From contig JAJBAV010000009.1 of the NCBI GenBank assembly GCA_020532085.1, positions 19,386-83,385 on the forward strand: a stretch of DNA of 64,000 nucleotides, in the 5' to 3' direction. Below the pieces are notes generated by a model. The model had not been told where the DNA came from. It saw nothing but the letters and a program-made list of their open reading frames with translations, and made no database searches. A program made the position numbers and the translations under genes. The DNA comes from Candidatus Cloacimonadota bacterium. Lineage in GTDB: Bacteria > Cloacimonadota > Cloacimonadia > Cloacimonadales > Cloacimonadaceae. Of this stretch, positions 17,298-26,094 are shown one piece after another (position 1 is the stretch's first letter; each line of letters begins with the position of its first letter).

Positions 17298-18368
17298 ATG
17301 AAACACAAACCCGTAACCTTGTTGCTGATCCTGCTGCTGGCGGGAAACCTCAGCGCTTTGCATTTTGCCCGCTGGAGCACCTCCATGGGCTCGTTCACCG
17401 CTGAGATTTACGATCAGTGGGTGCCGATAACCGCCAATAACTTCATTTCGCTTGCCAACAGCGGCTTTTACAACGATCTGATCTTCCACCGCGTGGTGGC
17501 GGGCTTTGTGATCCAGGACGGCTGTCCCCAGGGTACAGGTTATGGCGGGCCGGGATACACCATTCCCGACGAATTCCACCCCAACCTGCATCACGACCAG
17601 GCCGGGATCCTGGCCATGGCGCATTCTTCCGCGCCAAACTCCGCCGGGTCTCAATATTACCTCACCCTGGTTCCCACCCCCAATCTGGACGGCAACTACG
17701 CGATCTTTGGCAAAGTAATCCAGGGCCTGGACACCGTTCTGGCGATCGGCCAGGTGCCGGTGGATGCCGACGACAGGCCGCTGACGCCTGTGACCATCGA
17801 CACTTTGAGGATCCTGGACCTGGCCATAATGAACGTGACGCCCTCCGATTCCAGCACGGTAACGGTGAACGTGAACGAGCCGCAGATGTTCGTGGTGGAA
17901 ACGGTGTCCAACCTGCCCACGCAGTATGACTGGATGGTGGACGGAGCGCAGGCCGTGGGCATGGATTTCATCCTGGAAACCACATTTTCCACCCCCGGCC
18001 TCCACTCCGTGGCTTGCGTGATCAGCAACGCCGACTGGACCCACACCATCGCGTGGAATGTCCTGGCGGAGGGAACAAATGTTGAAGACAGCGTCCCGCC
18101 GGTGCTACAAGGACTGGAGATCATGCCCCACCCCCTGCGGGAGGGGGCCACGCTGAGACTGGCTGAGGGCCGCGGCGGACCTGTTCAGGTAAGTGTTTAT
18201 GACCTCCGGGGCCGCTTGCTGATCGCGGCGCCTGAGCCACTGAAGCAAGGCTCCGAGTGGTTTTGGGATGGCTGTGATGCCCGGGGTAAACGCCTTCCGG
18301 CCGGGATCTACGTGATCCGGGCTAGTTCGGCGGACCAAAGTTATTCGCGGCGCTGTGTGGTTTTCTAA
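17298..18368 (+). CDS. Secreted cyclophilin-type peptidyl-prolyl isomerase with C-terminal sorting-type tail
   Basis: About 356 residues. A signal peptide covers about 1-20. The cyclophilin domain (about 22-175) has 'IFHRVVAGFVIQDGC', 'GYTIPDEF', 'GILAMAHSS', 'NSAGSQYYLTL' and 'YAIFGKVIQGLD', including the catalytic Arg of FHR and the Gln/Met/Ala pocket residues. An Ig-like linker domain follows (about 185-265). The tail has 'MPHPLREGATLRL', 'VYDLRGRLL' and 'WDGCDARGK', the same Por/FlgD-like end as other secreted proteins here. ATG 17298 has a GTGAGG site; a GTG at 17286 is less likely. A cyclophilin with this tail is unusual. Confidence 0.88.
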   Translation: MKHKPVTLLLILLLAGNLSALHFARWSTSMGSFTAEIYDQWVPITANNFISLANSGFYNDLIFHRVVAGFVIQDGCPQGTGYGGPGYTIPDEFHPNLHHDQAGILAMAHSSAPNSAGSQYYLTLVPTPNLDGNYAIFGKVIQGLDTVLAIGQVPVDADDRPLTPVTIDTLRILDLAIMNVTPSDSSTVTVNVNEPQMFVVETVSNLPTQYDWMVDGAQAVGMDFILETTFSTPGLHSVACVISNADWTHTIAWNVLAEGTNVEDSVPPVLQGLEIMPHPLREGATLRLAEGRGGPVQVSVYDLRGRLLIAAPEPLKQGSEWFWDGCDARGKRLPAGIYVIRASSADQSYSRRCVVF

Positions 18369-18371
18369 AAA

Positions 18372-18425
18372 GGCTCTCTGGCAAACCGAGGTGGTGGGAG
18401 TAAAACACTCGTCCCTTGGTAAGAT
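18372..18425 (+). repeat. GGCTCTCT leader repeat, copy 1
   Basis: Begins 4 bases after the cyclophilin stop. The blocks GGCTCTCT, GTGGTGGGAG, AAAACACT and TTGGTAAGAT recur at 38873 and 44911. Each time they lead into a GTCATTCCGG-type unit or its relative. Confidence 0.6.
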
Positions 18426-19034
18426 AATGACGCTCCGGAGCGGGTTGGGCTGAATGTTCTGCCGCGTTAATGGAGGCGCAAACGTCCCCGTTTGCGAAGC
18501 TTCGCAGAAGCTTGTCTTTAGATTCCGAAAGGCCCTCCCGGCCTTTGCAGACGGGGACGTCTGCCACTCCTGTTTTCTGCTGGAGTCGAAGCTCGTGACT
18601 CGCCCGACTCCAGCTTCACCGCCCGGAATGACACTCCGGAGCGGGTTGGGCTGAATGTCCTGCCGCGTTAATGGAGGCGCAAACGTCCCCGTTTGCGAAG
18701 CTTCGCAGAAGCTTGTCTTTAGATTCCGAAAGGCCCTCCCGGCCTTGGCAGACGGGGACGTCTGCCACTCCTGTTTTCTGCTGGAGTCGAAGCTCGTGAC
18801 TCGCCCGACTCCAGCTTCACCGCCCGGAATGACACTCCGGAGCGGGTTGGGCTGAATGTCCTGCCGCGTTAATGGAGGCGCAAACGTCCCCGTTTGCGAA
18901 GCTTCGCAGAAGCTTGTCTGTAGATTCCGAAAGGCCCTCCCGGCCTTGGCAGACGTGGACGTCTGCCTCTCCTGTTTTCTGCTGGAGTCGAAGCTCGTGG
19001 CTCGCTCTGCTCCAGCTTCACCGCCCGGAATGAC
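18426..19034. repeat. 201-bp direct tandem repeat, three copies
   Basis: The hexamer AATGAC recurs at 18426, 18627, 18828 and 19029, giving three units of exactly 201 bases. Units 1 and 2 differ at only a few bases; unit 3 is more diverged in its second half. Each unit holds self-complementary segments: GCAAACG/CGTTTGC, the palindrome GCGAAGCTTCGC, CAGACG/CGTCTG and CTGGAGTCG/CGACTCCAG. Because 201 is a multiple of 3, a 66-codon frame opens identically in each unit, but no ribosome site precedes it. The gap 18369-19091 is filled by this array and the leader repeat. Confidence 0.93.
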
Positions 19035-19091
19035 GGAACGGGGGCGTCCGGTTGAAGCCGGTGTTCCGTGCAGGTGTGACAGCCTCCCCTG

Positions 19092-21347
19092 CTATCTGAG
19101 GGGCGGTTTGTTCGCCACCAGCTGCAGCAGCCTGCCTTCCCCGGCAGGCAACGAGATGTGGGCCTCGCTGTTGATGATGGGGTGAAACATCCGGTCGTGG
19201 GGGTCCCAGAGTCCCGGATCAGGGCCGTAGGCGGCCAGTTTTTTCCGGTCGAAGGTGAGGGTGAGGATCTGGGCCTCAGCTTCCGGAAAATACTCAGCGA
19301 ATTCCCGGTCCGGAACGTAAAGCGGATCAGTGATGGTGCCGGGGCGGAAGAAATTGCCGCGCCGGTTCACCAGCATGAACCAGGGTTTGTCCTCGGCGTC
19401 CTGGTACAAGGCGCACTGCACGAAGCCTTCGTAATCGCCGTTACCCTGTTTCAGCACTTGCAGCCGCTTGATCAGGTTTTTCTTTTGCCACCTGCTGTTG
19501 GGGGCTTTTTTGGTGCCTATGGTCTCCGCTGACAGCCAGGTGAGTCCGCGGATGATCTTTCCGTAGCCCAGAACCCGGAGATTGCTGGAGGCCACGGCGG
19601 GCCAGGCGATGGGGTCAGGTTCCGGATCAGGGAAGTTTTTGGCCCCCCTTTGGGAAAAGAGCACCGCGCGGTTGCCGTAACCCTCGGCATCGGGAAACAC
19701 CCTGAGGCGGTAGTGGATGATGCCGTCCGGCTTGTAGCAGAGAGGCAGATAGAGCAGCGCTTTTTGGGTGGCGGAGGGGGGCTGGATCCAGGTTAGCCAT
19801 CTGTCGCCGCCGCTGTTTTTCACCCAGTTCCCCAAAACCTGCACGATGGGCAGGAAGGAGCGGCCTTTCTTTTCATCGCGGTAGAGCATGCTGCCCCGGT
19901 AAACCCGCAGCAGCTTTTGGTCCAGCACATCCTGGATGAACAGGCCGGAACCTCTGTCTTTCGGGCCCCATTTGAGGTCCGGCGCGAGGGGATAGATGTC
20001 CGGCGCGATGATCTGCGGCTGGGCGAGCTTGCGGAAGGCGTCCACGTGATCGTAATAGACCTGGTTTTGCTTGTCGAGCACGAAGTTTTTTCCCTGATAG
20101 TCGTACACGGCGGTGAAAACCCTGGTGCCAGCCTCATGGGCGGCGTCCTCGATCAGTTTGAAGCCGGCGAACTGGCCCAGGTGGGGTTCGTCGAAAGTGT
20201 AAAAACCGCTCAGGTTGCCAGCTCCGGCTGCCACCAGGCTCAGCATGCGTTCCTGGATCCCCTGGCGCATCACGGTCCGGTTCGTCACCAAGTCGTGATG
20301 CAGCTGGTCCTCGATCTCCACATAGTCCAGCTCCACATCGCAATTGCCGTACCACCAAAGGCGGGGATTGAGGTTCACCAGACGCAGCAGCTCCTGGGAA
20401 TCGGGAGTGGCCGGATCGCCGTCGTGATCGGCGCTCAGCAGGTTCGCGGCCAGCAGGTCGGAGTAGGGTATCCGCAGAGTGATCTCTGTGAAGTCGCCTC
20501 CGGAAGAGAGCAGCAGGTCGTTGAGCCGGAAAACGGTTTCGGTGAGCCCGCGGTCCTGGTTGAGATGGCGCAAAACCCTGGCCTGGGCGGAAAAAACGCC
20601 GCCCTGAAGTTCGTAGCCGCTCACATCGAAGCGCAGCAGGGGTTCGTCGATCCGCAGGTCTTTTTTCACCTTGCCGATCCGGAAGCGGTAGGTTACGCGG
20701 ATGAAGCTGTTCTCATGCCCCGGGGGATCGAGCTGGCGCAGCACGAATTCTTTGCCAAAGCGCACATAAGCCCCGTTTTTATTGGGCCAGCGATATCGGA
20801 GATCGGTGAGCAGCCAGCCCGGCCTGTCTTTCCCCATGCTTGCCTGCCAGGCCCAGCCGTAGGAAGCTCCGGCGATGTCGACAGGCCTGCCCACCCGCGG
20901 CATCTTCTTGTCGCTGCGGGCGGCATACCAATGCTGATTGTCCAGGCCGTCGCCGTATTTCAGGTCCTTTTCGCTGGCGAATTCGGCTTCAAAACGGAGC
21001 AGGTTGTTCGTGGACAGGGCGTAGCTGGGATAACTCTTAACATCGGAGGAGGGGCCGGGCCAGGTTTTGTCTGCCAGCCAGGCGTCCAGGCCGAAGCTGT
21101 CAAGCTCCTTCAGCAGGGTGGCCAGGTCGGCATTGTCCTCAAAAGTTTCCACCAGGTTGGAATTGTAGCCAAGGGCTTGCATCTGCCTGTATAGGGCTTC
21201 CCGCTGGGCGGAGTTTCCGCTGTTGCGCAGATAGGAGTAGGTTCCCAGTAAAAAATCGTCTGAGTGCTTTGCCGCCAGGGGCGGCAAGATCAGGCAAGCC
21301 AGCACGCAGGCCAGCAGGATCGGGGTAACTGCCGTTCTGGTCATCAT
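19092..21347 (-). CDS. Large secreted protein, possible TIM-barrel hydrolase, function unknown
   Basis: A 751-residue protein with a signal peptide (about 1-26). The N-terminal region ('GTYSYLR', 'QMQALGYNSNLVE', 'LDSFGLDAWLAD') reads like the first strands and helices of a (beta/alpha)8 barrel, interrupted by a long beta-rich insert (about 100-350). The middle has 'GFYTFDEPHLGQF' and 'IIAPDIYPL', the kind of Asp-Glu-Pro strand end found in glycoside hydrolase-like barrels. A C-terminal beta domain follows. It lacks the PNPF/WDG tail. Start 21347 has AAGGAG. I do not recognise a family; the enzyme idea is inference from pattern. Confidence 0.7.
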   Translation of the reverse strand: MMTRTAVTPILLACVLACLILPPLAAKHSDDFLLGTYSYLRNSGNSAQREALYRQMQALGYNSNLVETFEDNADLATLLKELDSFGLDAWLADKTWPGPSSDVKSYPSYALSTNNLLRFEAEFASEKDLKYGDGLDNQHWYAARSDKKMPRVGRPVDIAGASYGWAWQASMGKDRPGWLLTDLRYRWPNKNGAYVRFGKEFVLRQLDPPGHENSFIRVTYRFRIGKVKKDLRIDEPLLRFDVSGYELQGGVFSAQARVLRHLNQDRGLTETVFRLNDLLLSSGGDFTEITLRIPYSDLLAANLLSADHDGDPATPDSQELLRLVNLNPRLWWYGNCDVELDYVEIEDQLHHDLVTNRTVMRQGIQERMLSLVAAGAGNLSGFYTFDEPHLGQFAGFKLIEDAAHEAGTRVFTAVYDYQGKNFVLDKQNQVYYDHVDAFRKLAQPQIIAPDIYPLAPDLKWGPKDRGSGLFIQDVLDQKLLRVYRGSMLYRDEKKGRSFLPIVQVLGNWVKNSGGDRWLTWIQPPSATQKALLYLPLCYKPDGIIHYRLRVFPDAEGYGNRAVLFSQRGAKNFPDPEPDPIAWPAVASSNLRVLGYGKIIRGLTWLSAETIGTKKAPNSRWQKKNLIKRLQVLKQGNGDYEGFVQCALYQDAEDKPWFMLVNRRGNFFRPGTITDPLYVPDREFAEYFPEAEAQILTLTFDRKKLAAYGPDPGLWDPHDRMFHPIINSEAHISLPAGEGRLLQLVANKPPLR

Positions 21348-21454
21348 CTGTCTCCTTGTTTGGTGTTGATCATCCCGGAGGGCGATATCACTTTCTCGGC
21401 TGAGGGCCGCATCCGGTCAAGCGATTTTTCCGGGCTGGCCAGTTTTGGGGCCGG

Positions 21455-22405
21455 TCACTCGCTGAGGTTGATCTTGCGTGAGCGGAACCCGTAGCCCAGC
21501 ACGTCGTAGACGTCCGTAACGATCATGAACGCGTCGGGATCGATGTCTTTCACGATGTCCGTGAGCAGGGGTACCTGGCGGCGGTTGATCACACAGAAGA
21601 GCACCTCGGTCTCTTTTTTCTCGTAACCGCCCAGGGCCTTGAAAAAAGTTACGCCGCGGTCGAGTTCCGTGTAGATGTCCTCCTTGATCTCGTCAACCTT
21701 GGGCGAGATCACGTAAACACCTTTGATGTAGGGCAGGCCTTCGGAAGCGAGGTCGGTGATCTTGGTGGTGATGAAGAGGTTGATGTAGCCCCAGATGAGG
21801 ATCTTGGGGTCTTTGAGCAGGATGGCCACCAGCAGGATGATCCCGCTTTCCACGATGTAGTAGCCGGTGCCGATGGAAACCCCGGCCTTCTGTTTGATCA
21901 GGGCCACGGGGATGTCCGTGCCGCCGGTGGAGCCACGGGATTTGAAAATGATGCCGAGGCCGAGGCCCAGCACCACGGAACCCGCGATGGCTGAAAGGAG
22001 CAGGTCTTCCGGGCCGAGGTAGGCAAAGATGGTGCGGCCCTGATAGCTGTAAGTATGCTCTCCCAGGCTCAGGATGCCTATCCTGGCGATGTTTTGGATG
22101 TTAACCAGATCGGTGAAAACAGATGAGATAAGCATGCCCAGCACGGATTTGGCGCCGAAGGATCTGCCGATGAAGATGAAACTGATCACGAACAGCGGGA
22201 TGTTCAGAATGATCATGGACATGCCCACGGGGATGCGGAAATAGAAATTCAGCACCTGGGCGAGACCGCCCACGCCGCCCGGAGCCATGTTGTAAGGCAT
22301 CAAAAACCAGGCGTAGCCGATGGCCACCAGCAAAGCCCCAAACACTATCCCGGCCATGTATTTGGCTTCCCGGAGGAAGAGCTGTTTTCCCTGTAATTTC
22401 TTCAT
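21455..22405 (-). CDS. YitT-family membrane protein (DUF161 plus DUF2179)
   Basis: About 316 residues. Five or six membrane helices (to about residue 200) include 'ALLVAIGYAWFLMPYNMAPGGVGGLAQVL' and 'SRGSTGGTDIPV', the conserved Gly-rich turns of the YitT family. A soluble C-terminal DUF2179 domain follows, with 'LDRGVTFFKALGGYEKKETEVLFCVINRRQVPLL'. Transport substrate and role are unknown for the family. I place the start at 22405 because AGGAG lies upstream; the longer frame to 22693 overlaps the divergent kinase gene. Confidence 0.9.
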   Translation of the reverse strand: MKKLQGKQLFLREAKYMAGIVFGALLVAIGYAWFLMPYNMAPGGVGGLAQVLNFYFRIPVGMSMIILNIPLFVISFIFIGRSFGAKSVLGMLISSVFTDLVNIQNIARIGILSLGEHTYSYQGRTIFAYLGPEDLLLSAIAGSVVLGLGLGIIFKSRGSTGGTDIPVALIKQKAGVSIGTGYYIVESGIILLVAILLKDPKILIWGYINLFITTKITDLASEGLPYIKGVYVISPKVDEIKEDIYTELDRGVTFFKALGGYEKKETEVLFCVINRRQVPLLTDIVKDIDPDAFMIVTDVYDVLGYGFRSRKINLSE

Positions 22406-22424
22406 TTTTAGTTCTCCTAATAGC

Positions 22425-22452
22425 TTGACGGATTGGCGCGCTTCAGAATGAT
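22425..22452 (+). promoter_or_regulatory. Putative promoter of the nucleoside kinase operon
   Basis: TTGACG at 22425-22430, a 16-bp spacer and AATGAT at 22447-22452. It lies in the divergent gap 20 bases from the YitT start and leaves a leader of about 65 bases before the kinase ATG. Confidence 0.4.
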
Positions 22453-22525
22453 GGCATCTTCGTGCGGGATTGGCTTCGGATGGGAGTTTCAGCCCCGCTG
22501 GCAAAACTTTGACAAGGAACATCAG

Positions 22526-24187
22526 ATGATCATCGACCTGAGATTTGACGGCAACAAACACAGCCATATCGAACTGGAAGCGGCAAAACCGATCCGCGAG
22601 ATCCTGAAAGGCACGGACATCCCTGCCGACAGGATCTTGTCCTACAAAATTGACCACGTCCGTTATGTCAATGATGAATATACTCCCACGCAAAACATGC
22701 TGGTGGATTGCATCTCATACAACCACCCCGAAGGCAGCCGGATCTACCAGGACTCCGTGATCTTCATCCTGGCCAAGGCGTTGAACGCTATCCTGGGAGC
22801 GGGGCATGCCCTGGTGATCGAACACTCAATCGGCGACGGCGTCTTTTGCGAGGTATTCGGCACCCAAAGCTGGACTCCGAATGACTGCCAGCGGGTGAAA
22901 GAGGAAATGCTGCGGATCGTGGAGGGCGACCTGCCGATCGACAAGATTTTGGTGAAAACCCGGGAGGCACTGGAGATCTTCAGCACCATGGGCCGGAAGG
23001 ACGTGATCAAGAACCTGCAGTATCGTTTCAGCGAAGAGGTTTACGTTTACCGCTGCGGCAAGTATTACGACCGCTTTCTGCGCCCCCTGGCGGACAGGAC
23101 CGGCATGGTGAGGGAATTCGACGTGGTGTACAAGGAAACCGGCTTCGTGTTGAGGTTTCCCACCGGCAGGGAATGCCGCCTCGCCCAGCCCTTCGTGCTG
23201 CCGGAAAAGATATTCCAACTGCACCAGGAACACGACAAATGGCTGGATATCCTGCGCGTGCACAACATCATCGACATCAACAAACTGACCGACAACTACG
23301 AGATCTCGGAATTCATCCTGGTGGAGGAAGCCCTGCACGAAAAGAAGATCGCCGAGATCGCCGCCGACATCGTTAAACACCCGGAAGTGAAGTTGATCCT
23401 GATCGCCGGGCCTTCCTCCTCCGGCAAGACCACCTTCGCCAAACGCCTGTCCATCCAGCTGCAGGCCTCCAAAGCCAAACCGAACGTGGTGGGCCTCGAT
23501 GATTATTTTATCGACCGAGACAAAACCGTGCGCAAGGACAGCGGCGAATTTGACTTCGAATCCATTTATGCCCTGGACCTGGAGTATCTTAACAAACAGC
23601 TTACCCAGCTGCTCAGCGGCGAGGAGGTGGAGCTGCCGCATTACGATTTCACCCGCGGCATGCGCCGCCGCAGCAACAAGATCATCAGGCTGCGCGAGGA
23701 AGACGTGATCGTGATGGAAGGCATCCACGGCCTCAACGACGAACTCACCGCGGCCATTCCGGCCAACCGCAAAGCCAAGATCTACGTGAGCGCCCTGAAT
23801 CAGCTCAACATAGACAACCACAATCGCGTGGCCACCACCGACTGCCGTTTGCTGCGCCGGATGATCCGAGACCACCAATACCGCGGCTACACAGCCACAG
23901 AGACCATGCTGCGCTGGCCCAGTGTGCGAGAAGGCGAGGAAAAGAACATCTTCCCCTATCAGGAAAACGCGGATTATATGTTCAACAGCAGCCTCACCTA
24001 CGAGCTGGGAGTGCTGCGCAAACACGCCTGGAAACTGCTTCTTTCGGTTCCCAAAAGCTCCGCCGCCTACACCGAGGCCCAGCGACTGCTGGCCCTGCTG
24101 GCCAACGTCAAAGACATCCCGGACGCTCTGGTGCCCTACAACTCGATCATCAGGGAATTCACCAACGGCTCCATCTTCAGGTACTGA
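22526..24187 (+). CDS. Uridine kinase-like nucleoside kinase with N-terminal TGS/ThrRS-type domains
   Basis: About 553 residues. The N-terminal 60 residues resemble a TGS domain, followed by a threonyl-tRNA-synthetase second-additional-like domain ('EHSIGDGVFCEV', about 100-180). The C-terminal half is a P-loop kinase of the uridine kinase/phosphoribulokinase family: 'LIAGPSSSGKTTFAKRLS' (Walker A, about 290), 'VVGLDDYFIDR', 'YDFTRGMR' and 'VIVMEGIHGLND'. Such fusions are known as nucleoside kinases of uncertain substrate. Start 22526 has AAGGAA. The mutL GTG follows its stop by 2 bases, so this heads a kinase-mutL-miaA operon. Confidence 0.88.
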   Translation: MIIDLRFDGNKHSHIELEAAKPIREILKGTDIPADRILSYKIDHVRYVNDEYTPTQNMLVDCISYNHPEGSRIYQDSVIFILAKALNAILGAGHALVIEHSIGDGVFCEVFGTQSWTPNDCQRVKEEMLRIVEGDLPIDKILVKTREALEIFSTMGRKDVIKNLQYRFSEEVYVYRCGKYYDRFLRPLADRTGMVREFDVVYKETGFVLRFPTGRECRLAQPFVLPEKIFQLHQEHDKWLDILRVHNIIDINKLTDNYEISEFILVEEALHEKKIAEIAADIVKHPEVKLILIAGPSSSGKTTFAKRLSIQLQASKAKPNVVGLDDYFIDRDKTVRKDSGEFDFESIYALDLEYLNKQLTQLLSGEEVELPHYDFTRGMRRRSNKIIRLREEDVIVMEGIHGLNDELTAAIPANRKAKIYVSALNQLNIDNHNRVATTDCRLLRRMIRDHQYRGYTATETMLRWPSVREGEEKNIFPYQENADYMFNSSLTYELGVLRKHAWKLLLSVPKSSAAYTEAQRLLALLANVKDIPDALVPYNSIIREFTNGSIFRY

Positions 24188-24189
24188 GC

Positions 24190-26094
24190 GTGAACAGGAT
24201 CCATATTCTGGCCGATGACGTGCGCAACAAGATCGCCGCGGGCGAGGTGATCGAACGGCCGGCCTCTGTGGTGAAGGAACTGGTGGAAAACGCCATCGAC
24301 GCCGGCGCCACCCAGATCACGGTGGCGGTGGAGAACGGTGGCAAGGACCTGATCCAGGTGAGCGACAACGGCTGCGGCATGAGCCCGGACGACGCTCTGC
24401 TGGCCTTTGAACGCCACGCCACCAGCAAGATCAAGACCGTGGGCGACATCATCAGCATCGGCACCCTCGGTTTTCGCGGGGAAGCCCTGCCCAGCATCGC
24501 CAGCGTGAGCAACCTGACCCTGATCACCCGCGACGCCGCCAGCGAGGTCGCCACCCAGGTGGACTTCGATTTCGGACGCCTGCGCAACGTGGGGCAAACC
24601 TCCTCGAATCCCGGCACCAACATCACCGCGCGCGGCCTCTTCAAGGCCTTGCCCGCCCGGCGCAAGTTTCTGCGCAGCGCTCCGGCCGAGTTGCGCCACA
24701 TTCTCAAATACATCCACTACCAGGCCGTGCTGCATCCCGGCATTGGCTTCAAACTCTTTGTGGAAGGCAATCAGAAGCTTTCCTTCGTGGTCGCGGAAAA
24801 TCGCGAACAGCGGATGGGTGAGGTGTTCGGCTCCGGATTTTTCAATGACGACATCATCCCAGTGCAGGCCGAATCCGAGGATTACCGCCTGGAAGGATAC
24901 ATTTTTGGCTTGGAAGACCGCAGCGACAAATTGGTGGACATGCAATACTGCTTCATCAACGGACGCTACATCTCCGACAAAACCGTGAAACACGCCATCA
25001 AGGCTGCCTACGAGCCCTTCATTCTCAAAACCCGCGTCTGGCAAAAAGGCAGCACCCCGCCCTACGTGCTGTTTCTGGACATCCCGGTGGAGCAGATCGA
25101 CGTGAACGTCCATCCCGCCAAACTGGAGGTGCGGTTCCGGGAACAGCAGAAAGTGCACTCGCTTGTCTTCCTCACGCTCACGGACGCCCTGAACGCCTAT
25201 GAACACGCGAAATTCGCCTCCGCCCGCGTGAAATTCGACCACGCCCAGCAGGTGAACGAAGCCACTTTCGTGGAGCGCACCGTTTACGGCAACAAGGTGG
25301 ATGTGCCCCGCTTTTCCCAGTATAAAAAAGAGTTTGGCAGTCTCTATCAGGATGAGCTGTTTCCCGCATCCCAAGCGGATCCGGCCCCTCCCCGCAAGAT
25401 CGAGGTGCCGCTGGTGGACGCGGACAAAAAGGACAGCGAGGACCAGCTGGAAATAGCCAACGACCTGCCCAACGAGTCGTTCCAGTACAGGCTGCTGCTG
25501 CGCAACGAAGAGGACTACATCAATCCCTGGCAGTTGCACAACACCTACATTTTCATCCAGGTGGAGGATGGCCTGGTGATCATCGACCAGCACGCCGCCC
25601 ACGAGCGCGTCATCTATGAAAAGCTGCTGCAGCGCACCCAGGGAGCGCCGCCGGTGCGGCAGAAACTGATAATTCCGCTTGTGATCGACATTCCGCCGAT
25701 CGTGGCCACAGAGATCCGCGATCTGGTGGAACAGAACCTGGAATTGCTGGAGAAGACAGGCTTCGTGCTGAAAAAATTCAGCGGCGATTCCCTGGTGATA
25801 GAGGAAATTCCGGCCGAACTGGATGACTGGCAGGGCGGCAAGATCTTCATCGAGATCCTCAAACAGCTGGAGGAAGAGCTGGAACTGAACCCCGATTTCC
25901 GCGAATCCCTGGCCAAATCGATCGCCTGCAAAGCCGCGATCAAAGCTGGGAAGAAGCTTACCCGCAAGGAAATGCTTAACCTGATCAATCAGCTTTTCGC
26001 CTGTCAGATGCCCTATTTCTGCCCCCACGGCCGGCCGTTGATCCTGAAAATGCCCCTGGCGGAGTTCGAAAAGAAATTCAAGCGCCAGCTATGA
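24190..26094 (+). CDS. mutL: DNA mismatch repair endonuclease MutL
   Basis: A 634-residue repair protein with a GTG start. The N-terminal GHKL ATPase shows 'IAAGEVIERPASVVKELVENAIDAGA', 'VSDNGCGM' and 'TLGFRGEALPSIASV'. The C-terminal domain keeps the endonuclease site 'DQHAAHERVIYE' (about residue 466), 'ACKAAIKAGKKL' and 'CPHGRP' metal-binding motifs. It is therefore the nicking type of MutL found in bacteria without MutH. A proline-rich linker spans about 390-420. It overlaps miaA by 4 bases (ATGA). No mutS is in the window. Confidence 0.96.
   Translation: MNRIHILADDVRNKIAAGEVIERPASVVKELVENAIDAGATQITVAVENGGKDLIQVSDNGCGMSPDDALLAFERHATSKIKTVGDIISIGTLGFRGEALPSIASVSNLTLITRDAASEVATQVDFDFGRLRNVGQTSSNPGTNITARGLFKALPARRKFLRSAPAELRHILKYIHYQAVLHPGIGFKLFVEGNQKLSFVVAENREQRMGEVFGSGFFNDDIIPVQAESEDYRLEGYIFGLEDRSDKLVDMQYCFINGRYISDKTVKHAIKAAYEPFILKTRVWQKGSTPPYVLFLDIPVEQIDVNVHPAKLEVRFREQQKVHSLVFLTLTDALNAYEHAKFASARVKFDHAQQVNEATFVERTVYGNKVDVPRFSQYKKEFGSLYQDELFPASQADPAPPRKIEVPLVDADKKDSEDQLEIANDLPNESFQYRLLLRNEEDYINPWQLHNTYIFIQVEDGLVIIDQHAAHERVIYEKLLQRTQGAPPVRQKLIIPLVIDIPPIVATEIRDLVEQNLELLEKTGFVLKKFSGDSLVIEEIPAELDDWQGGKIFIEILKQLEEELELNPDFRESLAKSIACKAAIKAGKKLTRKEMLNLINQLFACQMPYFCPHGRPLILKMPLAEFEKKFKRQL

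Noticed and set aside
18426..19034. CRISPR-like array
   Set aside because: Units of 201 bases are directly adjacent with no unique spacers, and no cas gene is nearby.
18454..19185. Three repeated 66-codon frames in the 201-bp array as a protein family
   Set aside because: The repeats are hairpin-rich DNA, there is no ribosome site, and the frame is open only because 201 is a multiple of three.
24136..26028. 630-codon minus-strand frame opposite mutL
   Set aside because: Antisense shadow of mutL caused by codon bias at GC-rich third positions.
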